A DNA stretch of 64,000 bases. It comes from Isoetes taiwanensis (lineage: Eukaryota > Streptophyta > Lycopodiopsida > Isoetales > Isoetaceae). The translations under genes were made by a program, and so were the position numbers. A model generated the notes under the pieces. It ran no database searches and was not told the origin of the DNA. It saw nothing but the letters and a program-made list of their open reading frames with translations. Positions 9,434-20,469 of this stretch are shown here, piece by piece. The DNA lies in assembly GCA_021234155.1 (NCBI GenBank), contig JAJEKV010000845.1:1-64000 (forward strand), given 5' to 3'. Each line of letters starts with the position of its first letter. The first letter of the stretch is position 1.

Positions 9434-12317
9434 TTAGGTGTGGACCCAGAATTGGGGTGGTAGTGGTAGGCACAGTGATAATAGCTCTTGAATCCTTGCT
9501 ACTGCTTTTTCTACAACACCTTGATTTTCTTTATTATCAATCCCTGAAATAGGTAGCAATGTAGATGGAACTTTAATAACATTCGTACACGCTTCAACAA
9601 GTATACTACTAGATGGTTCACCAAGCAATCGCTTTATAGCAATTGCATCTGCATAAATGAAAAGAAGACAAATTAATAGACGACAAATTAATAAACAAGA
9701 AAAATTAATAAACGATATGAGTACAGATAACAAAAAATCAATAGCAAGCTTGTGACAAGAGAAAAATGCTCAAATAGAAAACTTTGAGATGCTACCACTG
9801 AATTTCAGAAACTTGAATTTCAGAGAAAAATGCTCAAACAAGAAACTTGACATACTAGGACGAACTTAATTGGAGTGTCAATACAAGTTAGTGGGAACGC
9901 AGGAACTCTACTCTTGCACAAAATAAAATACGTGTAAGTGTACCTACCAGAAAGTGCATCCTTGTACATTCGAGAAGTTCCAATATTATTTAAAGCCTGA
10001 CCAGTTATTCCCATACATGTGTCCACCTTTGACTTCTATGTCCTGTCATACCTAATAAACCATAGGCATCTAACAAATTAAGCCGCCACAACATAAAAAA
10101 CAAGTTAATATAATATTAACACACATCTCACTTACTGTTCATACAATGGTAGTATGGTACAGGCATATGTCCTGTAATACTCATGCCCACTTCGGCAGGT
10201 ACATCTGCAGCAGCCAATCTAGTTACCAATGACACCCTATCAGATTTATTGCAAATCTCTTTGTGGACTTAGAACAGAGCCATCATCTTCAACCAGCTTG
10301 ATAGCTTATTTTTACCAATAGGTGTTACAGCATACCAAACCTAATGAACAACAAAAGGTTATTAAAAAATAAATTATAATTGAAAAACAGTAACGAACAA
10401 ACAGTAATTGAATGCTTACGATGCTTCGGCTCTTTGGAATTGATTGAAGAAATAATGACCTTGGTTTTGAGTCCCTTTCCTTCGTTGGTAAGTGAAGAAC
10501 ATATTGTTTATATGTAAGAACAAAATCTGCTTCACGGAGTCAGAAAGGTTTTTGAAAATGGCGATCATCAACTTTGTGGTTGTTGGCTGATGGTTCTTGC
10601 GAATACGCTCGCTATATTTCAGAAGTTTGCCGTCTTCATCCATTTCTAATACTAGATCACAATCCTTAACAACACGTAGCCCTTTGACGCTGATCTCAAA
10701 TATAGTCAAAATCTAATAGACTAGCCTCTTAATACACCCTGACACATGCATAATTTGATGATCAACATCAGATAAAATTTCTCTCTCTTCAAAAAAGCTA
10801 ATCGGAGGTGTTTTCTTCTTTGGTCTATCATAAGTGCCACTGGTCCTAGTTTTCTTGACCATACAAATTAATGCCTCACGCCTTTGACAGAAAATGGAAC
10901 CATGAAGGATGTCGAATGGATGCTCAAGAACCCCGGTTACACCAATTCTTTCATCTTCTTCCCTCCGAACAATTCTTCCAATGCCTCTAAATAAAGAATG
11001 CAATCAAAATAAAAACTAAATTATAATCTGAAATATAACAAAAGTACATAGTAAAATTCACCAAAATACATTACCTACGTTGCTGGAGGATACAATTTGT
11101 CACTTTTTGATACAATTCATGTATATTTGGGAAGTTGTAGCAACACAGAATCATAGAACCATAATGAAATAATAGAACTTTGGATTAAAGAAAGTTTATC
11201 CATGCACAATTGATATGACAGTACCATTAACCACCAAACCGGATCCACTGGGTTATGGCAAAACACAAGTGCTCTATGGCAAATACAAAGCTCTGGCATC
11301 TGCCTTATTGGCCGTCCAGACTAATCTAGCTACTCCAAGTAGCCACACATCATAAATACAATTGCAGATCTGTGAAGTCGCTATGGCAGTGATCTGTGAC
11401 CCCTTATCACCTTTTCGGTCATTACTCTCTCCTCCGGATGAATTACGGAATGTGCCACCCAATTCGGAAACTAGACTCCGAGCCGGTTCCAAAGAGCTAA
11501 AGGTCGCTTCAATTGGAGCTCTGGTTGCGGAGATATGCCCAACTAAAATTTCAGTTCTATTTATAGATTTCTCTGCGACTTCAGCCTTTTTTAGCAGGCA
11601 GTTGCCTCTTTTCCTCAAAATATCTCCTTGCCTTTAATTAGCTTCTATGACTTATCATATGGGACATTATCTATGATCTTTTCTCAACCAATAATCATGC
11701 TAATGATAGTGCCTCGACCCCTTCCATAAATATCAATGGTTCTTCACATCCAAGTGCTATGTTATCCTATGCCCCTTCTTTCTATACACTTAGGGATACA
11801 TTAGGGCTAACATTCACATAATATTTGCCATAATATTTGCCATATCAATAACCCATTCGCCGTGGACCACTCCCCCGTTCTTGCTCCATATCACTTTTCT
11901 TCTTCTTTGCCTATAAAACAGCAAAAAAAGAAAGATGTACGTTATAAAGAAAATCTATAACATTACAAAATTAAAAAGCATGTACCTTGAGAACAAATCG
12001 TGCTAGCATGTCATTGAATACCCGCAACTCTGATTTCTCAATAGGGATAGAATAACGATGCTTAAAATCCTTTCTCCATGAGTCAAACTTTCGACGTGCC
12101 CATGCATTCACAACTTTTGACTGTTCCAAACCACCATTAAGCACTTTAGATAACAAAGACTCATCTAGAGGTATACAATCATCTTTAGAATCGTCCTCTT
12201 CATCGGTTTCCCCATCCTCAACCTCAGCCAAGATCTTCTCAGCCTCCTCATCGTTGACGAGAGTTGAGGGAATGTAGTTAATACCTTGCGATACTCGACT
12301 AAAAGAAGGCTGGATTT
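9434..12317 (-). pseudogene. DUF3504/Crypton-like tyrosine recombinase gene, decayed
   Basis: Five exon-like blocks on the minus strand have plausible splice sites: A 12,317-11,986 (donor GTACAT), B 10,986-10,420 (donor GTAAGC), C 10,340-10,136 (donor GTAAGT), D about 10,027-9,948 and E 9,648-9,434 (TAA). Block A has an acidic stretch and then WARRKFDSWRKD...ELRVFNDMLARFVLK, like the N-terminal SAM-like part of DUF3504 proteins. B contains CQRREAL, an LLKYSERIRKN strand and RKGTQNQGHYFF. C has WYAVTPIGKNKLSSWLK, then NKSDR...LAAADVPAEVGMSITGH and a YY pair, matching the Arg/GH/Tyr end of tyrosine recombinases. D repeats an ITGQALNNI..S.MYKD phrase. Stops at 10,713 (TAG) and in C (TAA) and a phase mismatch between B and C argue for a dead copy. 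About 0.8 kb of unrelated sequence lies between A and B, with a further possible exon at about 11,060-11,160. The family call is from motif memory. Confidence 0.6.
11170..11890. other. Probable insertion or intron sequence inside the recombinase-like gene
   Basis: The sequence between the first and second coding blocks has overlapping frames on both strands at 11,274-11,637 without a recognisable domain. Near 11,845-11,885 the phrase cgccgtggaccactcccccg recurs in diverged form at 28,373-28,400 (caccgtgggccacttccccg), so part of it is a dispersed repeat. Confidence 0.4.
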
Positions 12318-12599
12318 CTGTCGTTTTGGCCAGCACAACAGAAAATTAAAGCAATGCTATTAAAGCAAACAAAATTAAAGCAATTCTGGCCAGCAAACAG
12401 AATTAAAACAAATATAACAAGCTGCACTGGACATCTTGAAGAGATTGGTTTCCTCGGCTTGTAATAAAGGTAAGAACTTCCCGGTGCCGCTCTTTCTGAA
12501 TTTTGTTCTCTTTAGGCAAACCGGAATGATTGAGCAGAGATAGTTTTCTACTCCTAGTATAAAATGCACTGAGTCACCTCAATGTGCATAGTTTTGACT

Positions 12600-13320
12600 A
12601 AATATCCCAAGTTATATATTCTTTGTATCTTAAGTTATTTTGAGAACTCGTGGACATATCAAAGAATGTTAACATCCTAGCATGTTAAAGTAGAAGCATG
12701 GATTGAAAGAGTTGGCCTTGGAGGAGGAAGTTTTCGAAAAAGAACTTACCAGCAGAAGTAGCAGCACCAGTACAAGTCGACAACCAAAGAAACTATGACG
12801 GTGTGAGGACAATTAATCTTCTTGTTAAAACTATTGCAAGGATCTCACTATTATTCTTGTCTCCTGCAGGGACTATCCAAACTCTTCTTGGGAGAGCACA
12901 CTCGGATGTCTGAAGAAGCAATGGCAAGCTAGCATGAGGCAGAAAATAGGAACAAGATCCTGAACGAAAAATTATCAGCTTTCATTTCTGAACTTGCATC
13001 TAAGGAAGTGGCAGTAAAACAAAGTATCTTGAAATGCTGAAGATTACGAACTTGATTAGGTAGAAATGTCGTTGGCCGATTGATTTACTCTAACCTACCT
13101 TCGATGTCTTCAGAACTGTTATTGTCTTCATCCGGAGACCTATTACTGTCTTCAGAATATGTCGAGAGCTTCTATTCTTTTCAGAACAGGACGAGAGCTA
13201 TCTTCAAGAAATATCGTTAGAAAGGCGGTCGTGAACTCTTACTGTCTTTAAACTTAAGCTGCCATTAAACTACGAGTAAACTGGACATTCGCCTAAAAAG
13301 AAAATCTATACTGATCTTCA
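12600..13320 (+). other. Unassigned region with one exon-like block (12,870-13,036)
   Basis: After a good splice acceptor (ctcctgcag, ending at 12,869) the plus strand reads as GLSKLFLGEHTRMSEEAMAS and, after one stop, as a charged coiled-coil-like stretch (AENRNKILNEKLSAFISELA). I do not recognise the family. The rest, 13,040-13,320, may be the 5' untranslated region of the LINE that follows. The start of that LINE cannot be fixed because no target-site duplication was found. Confidence 0.35.
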
Positions 13321-13874
13321 ATGCCATATAAGCATCAGAATCATAGCGTCCACTTGCAAAGTCTGCACAATCTAATGTCCCATGCAGTGGTATGTCATTT
13401 CACTGGTCAGTTTCTTGATCTCAAGAGGATGGAATTTTGGTTGAAACAACATCTGCAAAAGTTGGGATTGCCTCCGCATGAGTCCCTGAAAGTTTTAGAT
13501 AGGCAAAACAATTATTTCTTAGTGATGTTCGGGTCGTCTATTGCTGTTGATAAACTCGTGGAACGTGGAGTAGATCCTTTGTGGGGGCATTATATCTCTT
13601 GTATCAGGTATACACCCCTGGATTTCTTCCTAATAAGTCTGTTGCACATCGTATGCCCTTCTGTTTTGCATTGGAGGACTTCCCAATTGAGTTGCAAGTT
13701 CCAGACTGCTTGGTCTCCATTGCCAATGGATTAGGGTTGCACCTTGCTCATTCGATTGCCAATGGTCCTCATATTTATGTTCCCCTTCCTGTTGAGGCTT
13801 CCCTCCCCAAGTCTGTGGTTGTTAAAAGTGGTCCACTCTCTTTTAAAGATAAATTATCTTTGCTTATGGCCTAG
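13321..13874 (+). pseudogene. LINE ORF1 (DUF4283-like gag), frameshifted
   Basis: The first frame (13,321-13,734) gives WLKQHLQKLG...LDRQNNYFLVMF...LWGHYIS. After a shift near 13,600 the protein continues in the frame ending at 13,874, with PFCFALEDFPIELQVPDCLVSIANGLG. A basic strand-rich start followed by a W...LPIE......IAN.LG block is typical of plant LINE ORF1 proteins (DUF4283), which bind element RNA. No CCHC knuckle was seen downstream, although many relatives carry one, so the C-terminal part is lost or too decayed. Confidence 0.65.
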
Positions 13875-14362
13875 AGCTTGCCAATATGTTTTCTGATGTT
13901 GAGGCCTTCTCTGCGCTATGGGTGTGCATGAGACCCTCCATTCCGTCCCTCTTCGCTTCTCTCCCCACTTCCTCCCTAGCTGCCATCCCTACTCCAACAG
14001 CTCACTTTTTGTCCTTGCCATCACCCCTTCTTAGTCTTCTCCCGTGTAGACATTGGCACACTCCCTGCAGCCCATAATTGTCTTTCTTCTGACCAGCAAG
14101 AGAGGCTGGACATGATTGCATGCAAGCAAGAGCGCATTGAAGAAGAATGTCCCATTGCTCGCATGAAAAAAGCCGCTCGAAGGAGGAATAGCTTTGCACC
14201 GCGGTATACGCATACGCTTCTCTTAACCACGTTGAATCAACCTCCTCCCACTGTTACTACGCGTCCAATAGCATCGTAGCCACATTGGGCTGATCAAGTG
14301 GATAATGAGTCTCATATACAGGTTGATATGGACTTCGAACATCCTCCACATCCACCTGATCA

Positions 14363-15360
14363 ATGAAGTTAATTTCCTGGAATGTGCGGGGGGTTGCCTC
14401 CTCCCCTACTAAAAGGAGCAGGTTGTCCATGGCCCTGGCTAGGTGGACTCAGATTTCATTTGTTTGCAAGAGCATAAATGCAAGAAAGAGAATGCCCACA
14501 AAGTTGCTGCTGTAATCAATAGGCAGTACAATGTTCTTGTGGCGGCCGCAGACTCGGCAAAGGCTGGTGTCCTTACAGCATGGAGGAGGACTATTACAGT
14601 GTCATTTACTCAAGTTGACAGATTTGGCCGGTGGATCATAATCAAGTGGTTTGATGAGGGGCAAGAATGGGGATTGGTTAATGTATATGTGCATAATCGA
14701 GCACGTCAGAGAGGCGCATTATGGGCTTCTTTGCATTCCAAATTACTGAGGTTAGGCTCCCCTGTTGCATGGATCATGGTGGGTGATTTAACATGGTCGA
14801 GCTTGAGCAAGGCCGGATGTGGCGAGGTGCGTAGAGAGATAGTGCGGGGCTTTGAGCGGGAGCAATGGGCGCAATGCAAGATTGTGGCTTCAAGTTGAGG
14901 TCCCTCAAGTTTTACTTGGGTGTAATGGCTGGTTGGGTGGTGGTAGAGCATATGCAAAGACATGATAAAGGCTACTATAATGCTTTGGTAGCAATCTTGT
15001 TGCCTGCTTTTCATCGTAAGAACATGTTGAATACTGCGATTTCTGACCATAATCCACAATATTTCTCTTGCTCTCATACAGTGGTGCATGCTGCATCTAA
15101 GACATATTTCAAGCTGAATACATTTTTCTTGAAGGATGAGGAATTTTTGGCAGGTTGTAGACAGGCATGGTTCACTTCTTTCTCTCGACGCGGGGCATGG
15201 CGGTATTGTTGATGCTCGTTCTTTGTGAAGTCTTTGCTAAAGGTTGGGGTCATGAGCGAACTGCTACGCTAGCAGAAACCTTGGCGGCTCTTTATCAACA
15301 ACTTGAGGCATGCGGGTCCTGTTGCCCCATCGGATGGTCATGTGGAGAAGCAAATTTTGT
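14363..15360 (+). pseudogene. LINE ORF2, endonuclease part
   Basis: ATG at 14,363 starts MKLISWNVRGV, the canonical opening of an APE-type endonuclease. After a one-base shift the frame 14,443-14,898 gives FICLQEHKCKKENA, then GVLTAWRR, WGLVNVYVHN and WIMVGDLTW. The last is a degraded GDFN motif, with GDL where GDFN is expected. A further shift leads to the AISDHNPQYF block at about 15,040-15,065, corresponding to the SDH motif. Because D-N in GDFN is altered and at least two frames are needed, the nuclease is inactive. Confidence 0.7.
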
Positions 15361-15388
15361 GTAGCATTCTACAGATGGAATCCGAGCA

Positions 15389-16040
15389 GTGCAATTTGCT
15401 TGCATTAAAGCTAGGTTGCAATGGTTTAAGGAGGGAGACCGGTGCACATGTTTTTTCTTCAGAGCTGCCAAAACAAGAAAGCTAGCTGCATCTCTTCAGT
15501 CTCTGCAAATTCAGGATGGGCTTGTTATTTCAGATCCAACTGAGATTAGAGGCTTTTTGCACAATCACTTTTCAGCTTTCTTCATTGCTCGGCGTCTTCC
15601 CTTTCAGTCATATTTTCAAGCGTCTTTGCTTGCTAAGGTTCATCTTATAGTCATCAATGAGCAAAGGGCCACTTTAGAGGCTGAGATCAGCCAGAATGAT
15701 TTAGCTAAGGCCACATTTTCTCTCAAGAGGGGCAAGTGTCCGGGTCTTGATGGTATTCCGGTGGAATTTTGCCAGGAGTATTGGGATTGGCTTGATGCAT
15801 ATGTATATGATGCTTTCAGGGATTTTAAAAGACAGAGGCACCTGGACAAAATCCTCAACTCTGGTTGCATCTCCCTTATTCCAAAATGTAAGGATCCCTC
15901 TTCCATTTCAGATTGGCGCCCCATTACCTTGTTATCCTCGGTGTACAAGATCTTTGCTAAAGTTTTTGCTCAGAAGCTTTGTGGCGTGCTTACTGAGTCC
16001 ATTCCACACATTCAGGTTTCTTGTCTCGCCGGTGTATCTT
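15389..16040 (+). pseudogene. LINE ORF2, reverse transcriptase N-terminal half
   Basis: Open frame with WFKEGDRCTCFFFRAAKTRK, then SLKRGKCPGLDGIPVEFCQE (RT motif 1 region), SGCISLIPKCKDPSSISDWRPITLLSSVYKIF (motif 2: LIPK..DP....WRPI.L....YKI.) and AQKLCGVL....IP..Q. At 16,018 the frame shifts to GFLSRRCILNNL, the usual F..GR.ILDN motif. It then stops abruptly at the nested insertion at about 16,041, exactly within this motif. Confidence 0.85.
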
Positions 16041-17155
16041 GAATAATTTAGTTTAATTTAATTTAATTTAATTTATTCATCAAGCCATTTAGGCCCCCAG
16101 GCCTCTATGACAAACAAAATACATAATGTAATGCAACATAATATAGGCACTCAATCCGAGGCACCTGAAATATCAAAACTATCCATAAGATTAAATAAGT
16201 TTATAATGTCTGTACGCTCCATCCAAACATCCCTAAGATAAGCACTTAACTTATATGCAGGTATTTCTAGTAGCTCTCTCAAGGTCGACTCGTATATCAT
16301 ATTTGGTTATAATATTCTCATAAATTTGAACATTCGAAACGGCGTGCTTCTCTGTTTTCAATTTAGTGGTCTAGGCATCCTAGGCAAAATCTCTCATTAC
16401 GAGGTGTTCCATTCCATCTATACTGTTTCAACATGTAGATGATGCGATGTCGCATGGCCCGAGAAATTAACATCACGGTTCTTTTGTTGATGTTTGTAAG
16501 CAAATACTCTGTTCTTCATATGTGTCCGGCTTGTTTTATATCATCAAGATAGAACCTTTTTTTAACATCTCCGTCCCGGTTCAAGCTTCCACATTTCCTT
16601 GAGGGACACAAGCCTTCACCTCCCCATAAACTTCTTTGTACTTAATTGACTTCGACCACACATCATGTCCAAGCCACTTAGTACTCCATTTTCTCACTTC
16701 ACAATACCACCCCTTATCCTTGGATTGCTCAAGAGCTAGGCGAGGAAATCTATCCACTTCCATTGTGAGAACCCTATTAACAAAAGTTATTGTTCTGCAT
16801 AGGGCTTCCACTTCTAAGGGTAACATGCCTGCCTCAGCCAACATCATGCAATATGGAGTTTGTGGCTTTGCACCAAGCTCACTTAATAAAAAATGCTTCT
16901 ACAGATTCTCAATGCCATTCCAGCATTTTCGGGATAATCCAGGGCCCCATACTGGGCTACCATCTAGAATAATTGGTTTCACTTGAACTCCAAAAAGCAA
17001 TCTTCGTAACTTCCAATGTTCAAAATTATTACGCCTACATTGATAAATCATACCATAAAAGGCCCGCAGTCCTCCTGAAGCGCGTTTCTGAGCCGCCCTT
17101 GTCCATCTGTAATTACATGTCATATCAATCCCAAGATATTTATATTCTTGGGGTA
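16041..17155 (-). mobile_element. 5'-truncated LINE nested in the L1-type LINE, (AAATT)n tail
   Basis: Minus-strand frames at 17,162-16,899 (EYKYLGIDMTCNYRW...LLFGVQVKPIILDGSPVWGP) and 16,847-16,581 (MLPLEVEALCRTITFVNRVL...WYCEVRKWSTKWLG) read as the post-RT region of a LINE ORF2. The element's 3' end faces left and finishes in four or five units of aaatt (plus strand 16,047-16,075, ttaatttaatttaattt). On the right the host RT resumes at 17,158 with YEGLYWARIHGY. The insert is about 1.1 kb and 5'-truncated. A target-site duplication is not obvious. Confidence 0.75.
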
Positions 17156-17157
17156 GC

Positions 17158-18019
17158 AGCATATGAGGGTCTCTATTGGGCTAGAATACATGGTTACCCC
17201 ATTGTATGCTTGAAGTTGGATTTTGCAAAAGCATATGACAGTGTTGACTGGAGTTTCTTGGAGCAGTGTCTTTTACGTCTTGGTTTTGGTGCCCAGTTCG
17301 CAACATACGTTATGAAACTTCATTATTCTGCTCGTTCTTCAGTTCTTTTTCAAGGAGAACCATCAACATTTTTTCAGGTGGGACGTGGCATTCGCTAGGG
17401 CTGTCCTTTGGCACCGCTGCTTTTTACAATTGTGGCGGAGATTCTTTCTCAGGTATTCTCTCTTGCAGTGCAAGAAGGCATCCTGCATGGTCTTCCCATG
17501 AATAATGGTTCACAAGAGATTTGTAATCAGTACGCAGATGACACTTTCTTGTTCTTAATGACTGATGAGCAAAATTTGCAGAATGCCATTTCCTTCTTGG
17601 ACAGTTTCTCTTTGGCTTCTGGTATCTTTGTGGGATGGCAAAAGTGTACTGCCTTGTGGGCCCGAGACTCTCCAGTGCCGCCTACTGTGGTTGCATTTCC
17701 ATGGAAGGTTCTTCCTCATGGGAAGGCATCTAGGCTTCTGGGCATTCCAGTTGGTATACACCTCTCATCTGGAGACGCGTGGGATGTCATTATTAAGGGG
17801 TTGGAAAGGCATTTGTTCTGGTGGTCCACGGCTAAGTTATCCATGGCTGGTCGTATAACCGTGGCAAAGTCGGTTACGAGTGGTACACATGTATATATGG
17901 CATCCATCTTGCGGCACCTTGAGACAAAGATCGCGACTCATTGTTCGTACTACGGGAACTTCATCCGGGGTGGCACGAGGCTGATGTTAAAATTAGTTGG
18001 CGAAGTGCATTATGCTTAA
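17158..18019 (+). pseudogene. LINE ORF2, reverse transcriptase C-terminal half
   Basis: After the nested insert the frame gives YEGLYWARIHGYPIVCLKLD, FAKAYDSVDWSFLE (catalytic FAKAYDSVDW), then GRGIR, a stop (TAG 17,396-17,398) and GCPLAPLLFTIVAE. The normal motif is R-Q-G-C-P, so the stop replaces the Gln codon by one C-to-T change. The YADD box (NQYADDTFLFL, about 17,527-17,560) is intact, followed by the GWQKC, LLGIPVG and AGRITVAKSV blocks. Apart from that stop and later frameshifts this is a well-preserved RT. Confidence 0.9.
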
Positions 18020-18463
18020 ACTTTGTGGAATTTTGGGGATGATTCACTTTCTTCTCGAGCAAAGTCTTTGATTTCCAAGTTCATATGGCGATTCTAAATA
18101 ATGCTGATAATTCTCCAGGTCTCCGTCTCATTCACCAGTCTTTACATATGTGCATTTCCTTTGGCTGATCTCCATCCATTAAGCCACTCCTCCCATGGGC
18201 ATTATTCTATCCACTTTCTCCATATCCTAATGCATCTCCTTTCCTCAAAGGGGTTGCTAGGCGCTTGGGAGGCTGTGCACACTTTGTTTCGGGTTCCATC
18301 CAATGGCCCACCACGGATCCTACATCCGATTCTTTGGTGGATCCCTTTGGGTGACGGCCAGGCAGATTGTCCCCTGGTCTCTTCTATCCATCCATTGATG
18401 CAACGTCGGTGGCGAGCAGCATGTGTGCTCACGGTATCTGCATAGTATAATGAGACAAGATTT

Positions 18464-19204
18464 TTGACGTGGGATGAGTTCAAATTGAAGTTCCTCCTCC
18501 TTCGTTGGGACCGTGGCATTTGGGAAAAAGTAGCTGCTACACTTCCTCCACACCCACAAGATGTGGCTCCCTGGCTCTGGGTAGTTCATGGCAGTATTAA
18601 GGAGGAGCACCTGGTGCACTCGATGTATGTAGGTCTGCTTCATCCTGAAGTGTTGCCTCCATCGCCAAAGTGGCCTTTAGTTATCCCTGAGCCTCATCGT
18701 AAAGCAGTCTGGCGATGGGTATAGGCTAAATTGCTCCATCCTAAGCTATCTATTTTATGGTGGCACACTCATAGATGCGTGCGGGTAAGCACTGTTGTTC
18801 ATCGATTTCATCCAGAAGTCTCTGTAATCTGCCCTCTTTGCATGCAGAGGGATGAGACAATTGAGCACTGCTTTTTCTTATGTCACCATGTTCGTCTTGC
18901 TTGGCAGTGGCTTTTGAGTCTTTTCCATTGTGACTTGAATAGTCAGCAGGTCCTATTGTCAGTCTATCCTAGTTCTTGGGACAAGTTGGCAAAGAGGGCT
19001 TTCCACTTAGCATCTGTTTGGATCATCTGGTCCATCTGGAAGAGACGAAATCTCCTCATTTTCAAGGGACAGGTCTTTTCAGATACGCAAGTGCTTAGCG
19101 ATGCTCGTAGTCGCATTGTGAAGACGTACAAGTGTTCTTCCTTAAAGGATGACGTCAAGAGCGTCATTTGGGAGCAATATCTTCAGATTCAGACCTACTC
19201 ATAG
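18464..19204 (+). pseudogene. LINE ORF2 C-terminus, zinc-binding RVT domain
   Basis: The frames 18,464-18,724 (MTWDEFKLKFLLLRWDRGIW...APWLWVV) and 18,731-19,204 (KLLHPKLSILWWHTHRCVRV...CPLCMQRDETIEHCFFLCHH...W..LL) form the zf-RVT-type tail found in plant LINEs, with the C-P-L-C, H-C-F and C-x-H cysteine/histidine pattern. An in-frame TAG at 18,722-18,724 separates them. The ORF ends at TAG 19,202, and the poly(A) tail begins about 155 bases later. Confidence 0.75.
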
Positions 19205-19827
19205 CAAACAGTTGTGTTCGCGGTGATATGTATTCTCTGCTGTTCTATGTTATATATGTGGTGGGTAGCGTTGCTCTAGTGGACATTTTCTCCACTGGGT
19301 TTTGAGTCCCCCATGTACTCTTTGTATTCTTTTGAGTAATAAAGATCCACATTCATCAAAAAAAAAAAAAACTTTGACCTCAAATGTTGGATGCGGAAAA
19401 ATTCTTAATCTCATCCATTCAACTATAATATCTCAATAATATTCAATCAACCACCTCTCCAAGATTTTGCAGCACTTTCTTTTTGAGTCCATAGCTGTCA
19501 AAGCCATTTTTTACAAATTTGTTGATGATGCCCATGATATCCTTCGCAGCCAAAATGGGGCAGGAATTTATGTATAAGTATGGCATGACCTGAGATAAAA
19601 TCACATTTCTGGCCTGATAGTAGGGTCTACAGTTGTCAGCATGTACATACCTCATAACCTTAAAGGGAGAATGGTCCCTTTTGTCAAACTTGTATATTCT
19701 ATAAAGACCCATTGCCTTGTACCCATAACATTTGTCTGGATCCCCATCTTATTTATACACTATTTCCTCCTTGATTCCAAAAGTCTGCATATCATAGATT
19801 TGCAGGTTCATCTAACTCTTTGATAAT

Positions 19828-20469
19828 AGGATAGTTGAGTGCAAGAAAGTCATCCATGTATCAAAACATATGCTTAAATCTTTCAATACCTTTGTATCTT
19901 CCGTGTCTTGCAAGTTTTTTTATGAAAGAGACTACGAACCAGGATAAATATAGATTACGCCAACACGGACTACATGAGAATCCCATAGGGATACCACATA
20001 CTTGTTGCCATGTACAATCAGCGATGAAAATAAAGCAATTAGTTAAAAGCCATTCACTGAGATTAGAAAACCACTTCGAGTCCATTTTGCTCCAGCATTT
20101 TCCTTGGGGGTTGTGTTTGAACCACTTGGCAGAATAATCTTTTTTAATCCATAAGTCATGGTGTTGATTGACACCCTTCATATACTCCCATGTGGCCTTG
20201 CAAACCTGCCTCATGACTTGGCAAATGCCATTGTTACCATATAATGGGATGTTTTTGTAACATCTTGTAATATCAGCAACAAATACTTGCTCAATTTTTG
20301 CAAGTAGATTTAACACCACGTCATAAATGGAATTAACTACCCAGTAAGGCATGGCCTTATCAGGAAGCAAAGTGCATACTTTGGAACATATCTTTTTGGA
20401 TATGTCAAGCCATAGTTCCAAAATATTGTTAAGCACATCAGTAATAATGTGGAATATTTCTGTGTTCAC
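19828..20469 (-). pseudogene. Reverse transcriptase core of the Penelope-like element
   Basis: The frame begins within a variable region (DKAMPYWVVNSIYDVVLNLL) and contains VADITRCYKNIPLYG (catalytic Asp of motif A), a long spacer with W.....W..L..WLL, a CGIPMGFSCSP motif B with tryptophan in CWRNLYL, and then VVSFIKKLARHGRYKGIERFKHMF. A TGA at 19,861-19,863 falls exactly where an Arg codon normally precedes the catalytic YMDD (19,849-19,860). One C-to-T change at a CGA codon would explain it. The catalytic residues themselves are present, so this copy was functional not very long before decay. Confidence 0.7.

Larger units (their letters stand above)
13321..19372 (+). mobile_element. L1-type LINE, long but degenerate, ending in poly(A)
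   Basis: The order is ORF1 (13,321-13,874), endonuclease (from 14,363), reverse transcriptase (15,389-16,040 and 17,160-18,019), zinc-binding C-terminus (18,731-19,204), then a 3' region with aataaag near 19,338 and an A run (19,359-19,372). A separate minus-strand LINE interrupts the RT between about 16,041 and 17,155. The coding parts contain several frameshifts and stops, so the element is dead. The 5' end is uncertain. Its simple poly(A) tail and zf-RVT-like C-terminus set it apart from the microsatellite-tailed LINEs elsewhere in the window. Confidence 0.85.

Noticed and set aside
11274-11637. Overlapping frames of about 91-114 codons on both strands
   Set aside because: Mirror frames of low-bias sequence within a probable repeat or intron. 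No family recognised.
18202-18643. Minus-strand frames of 105-107 codons
   Set aside because: Antisense shadows of the LINE ORF2 C-terminal region.
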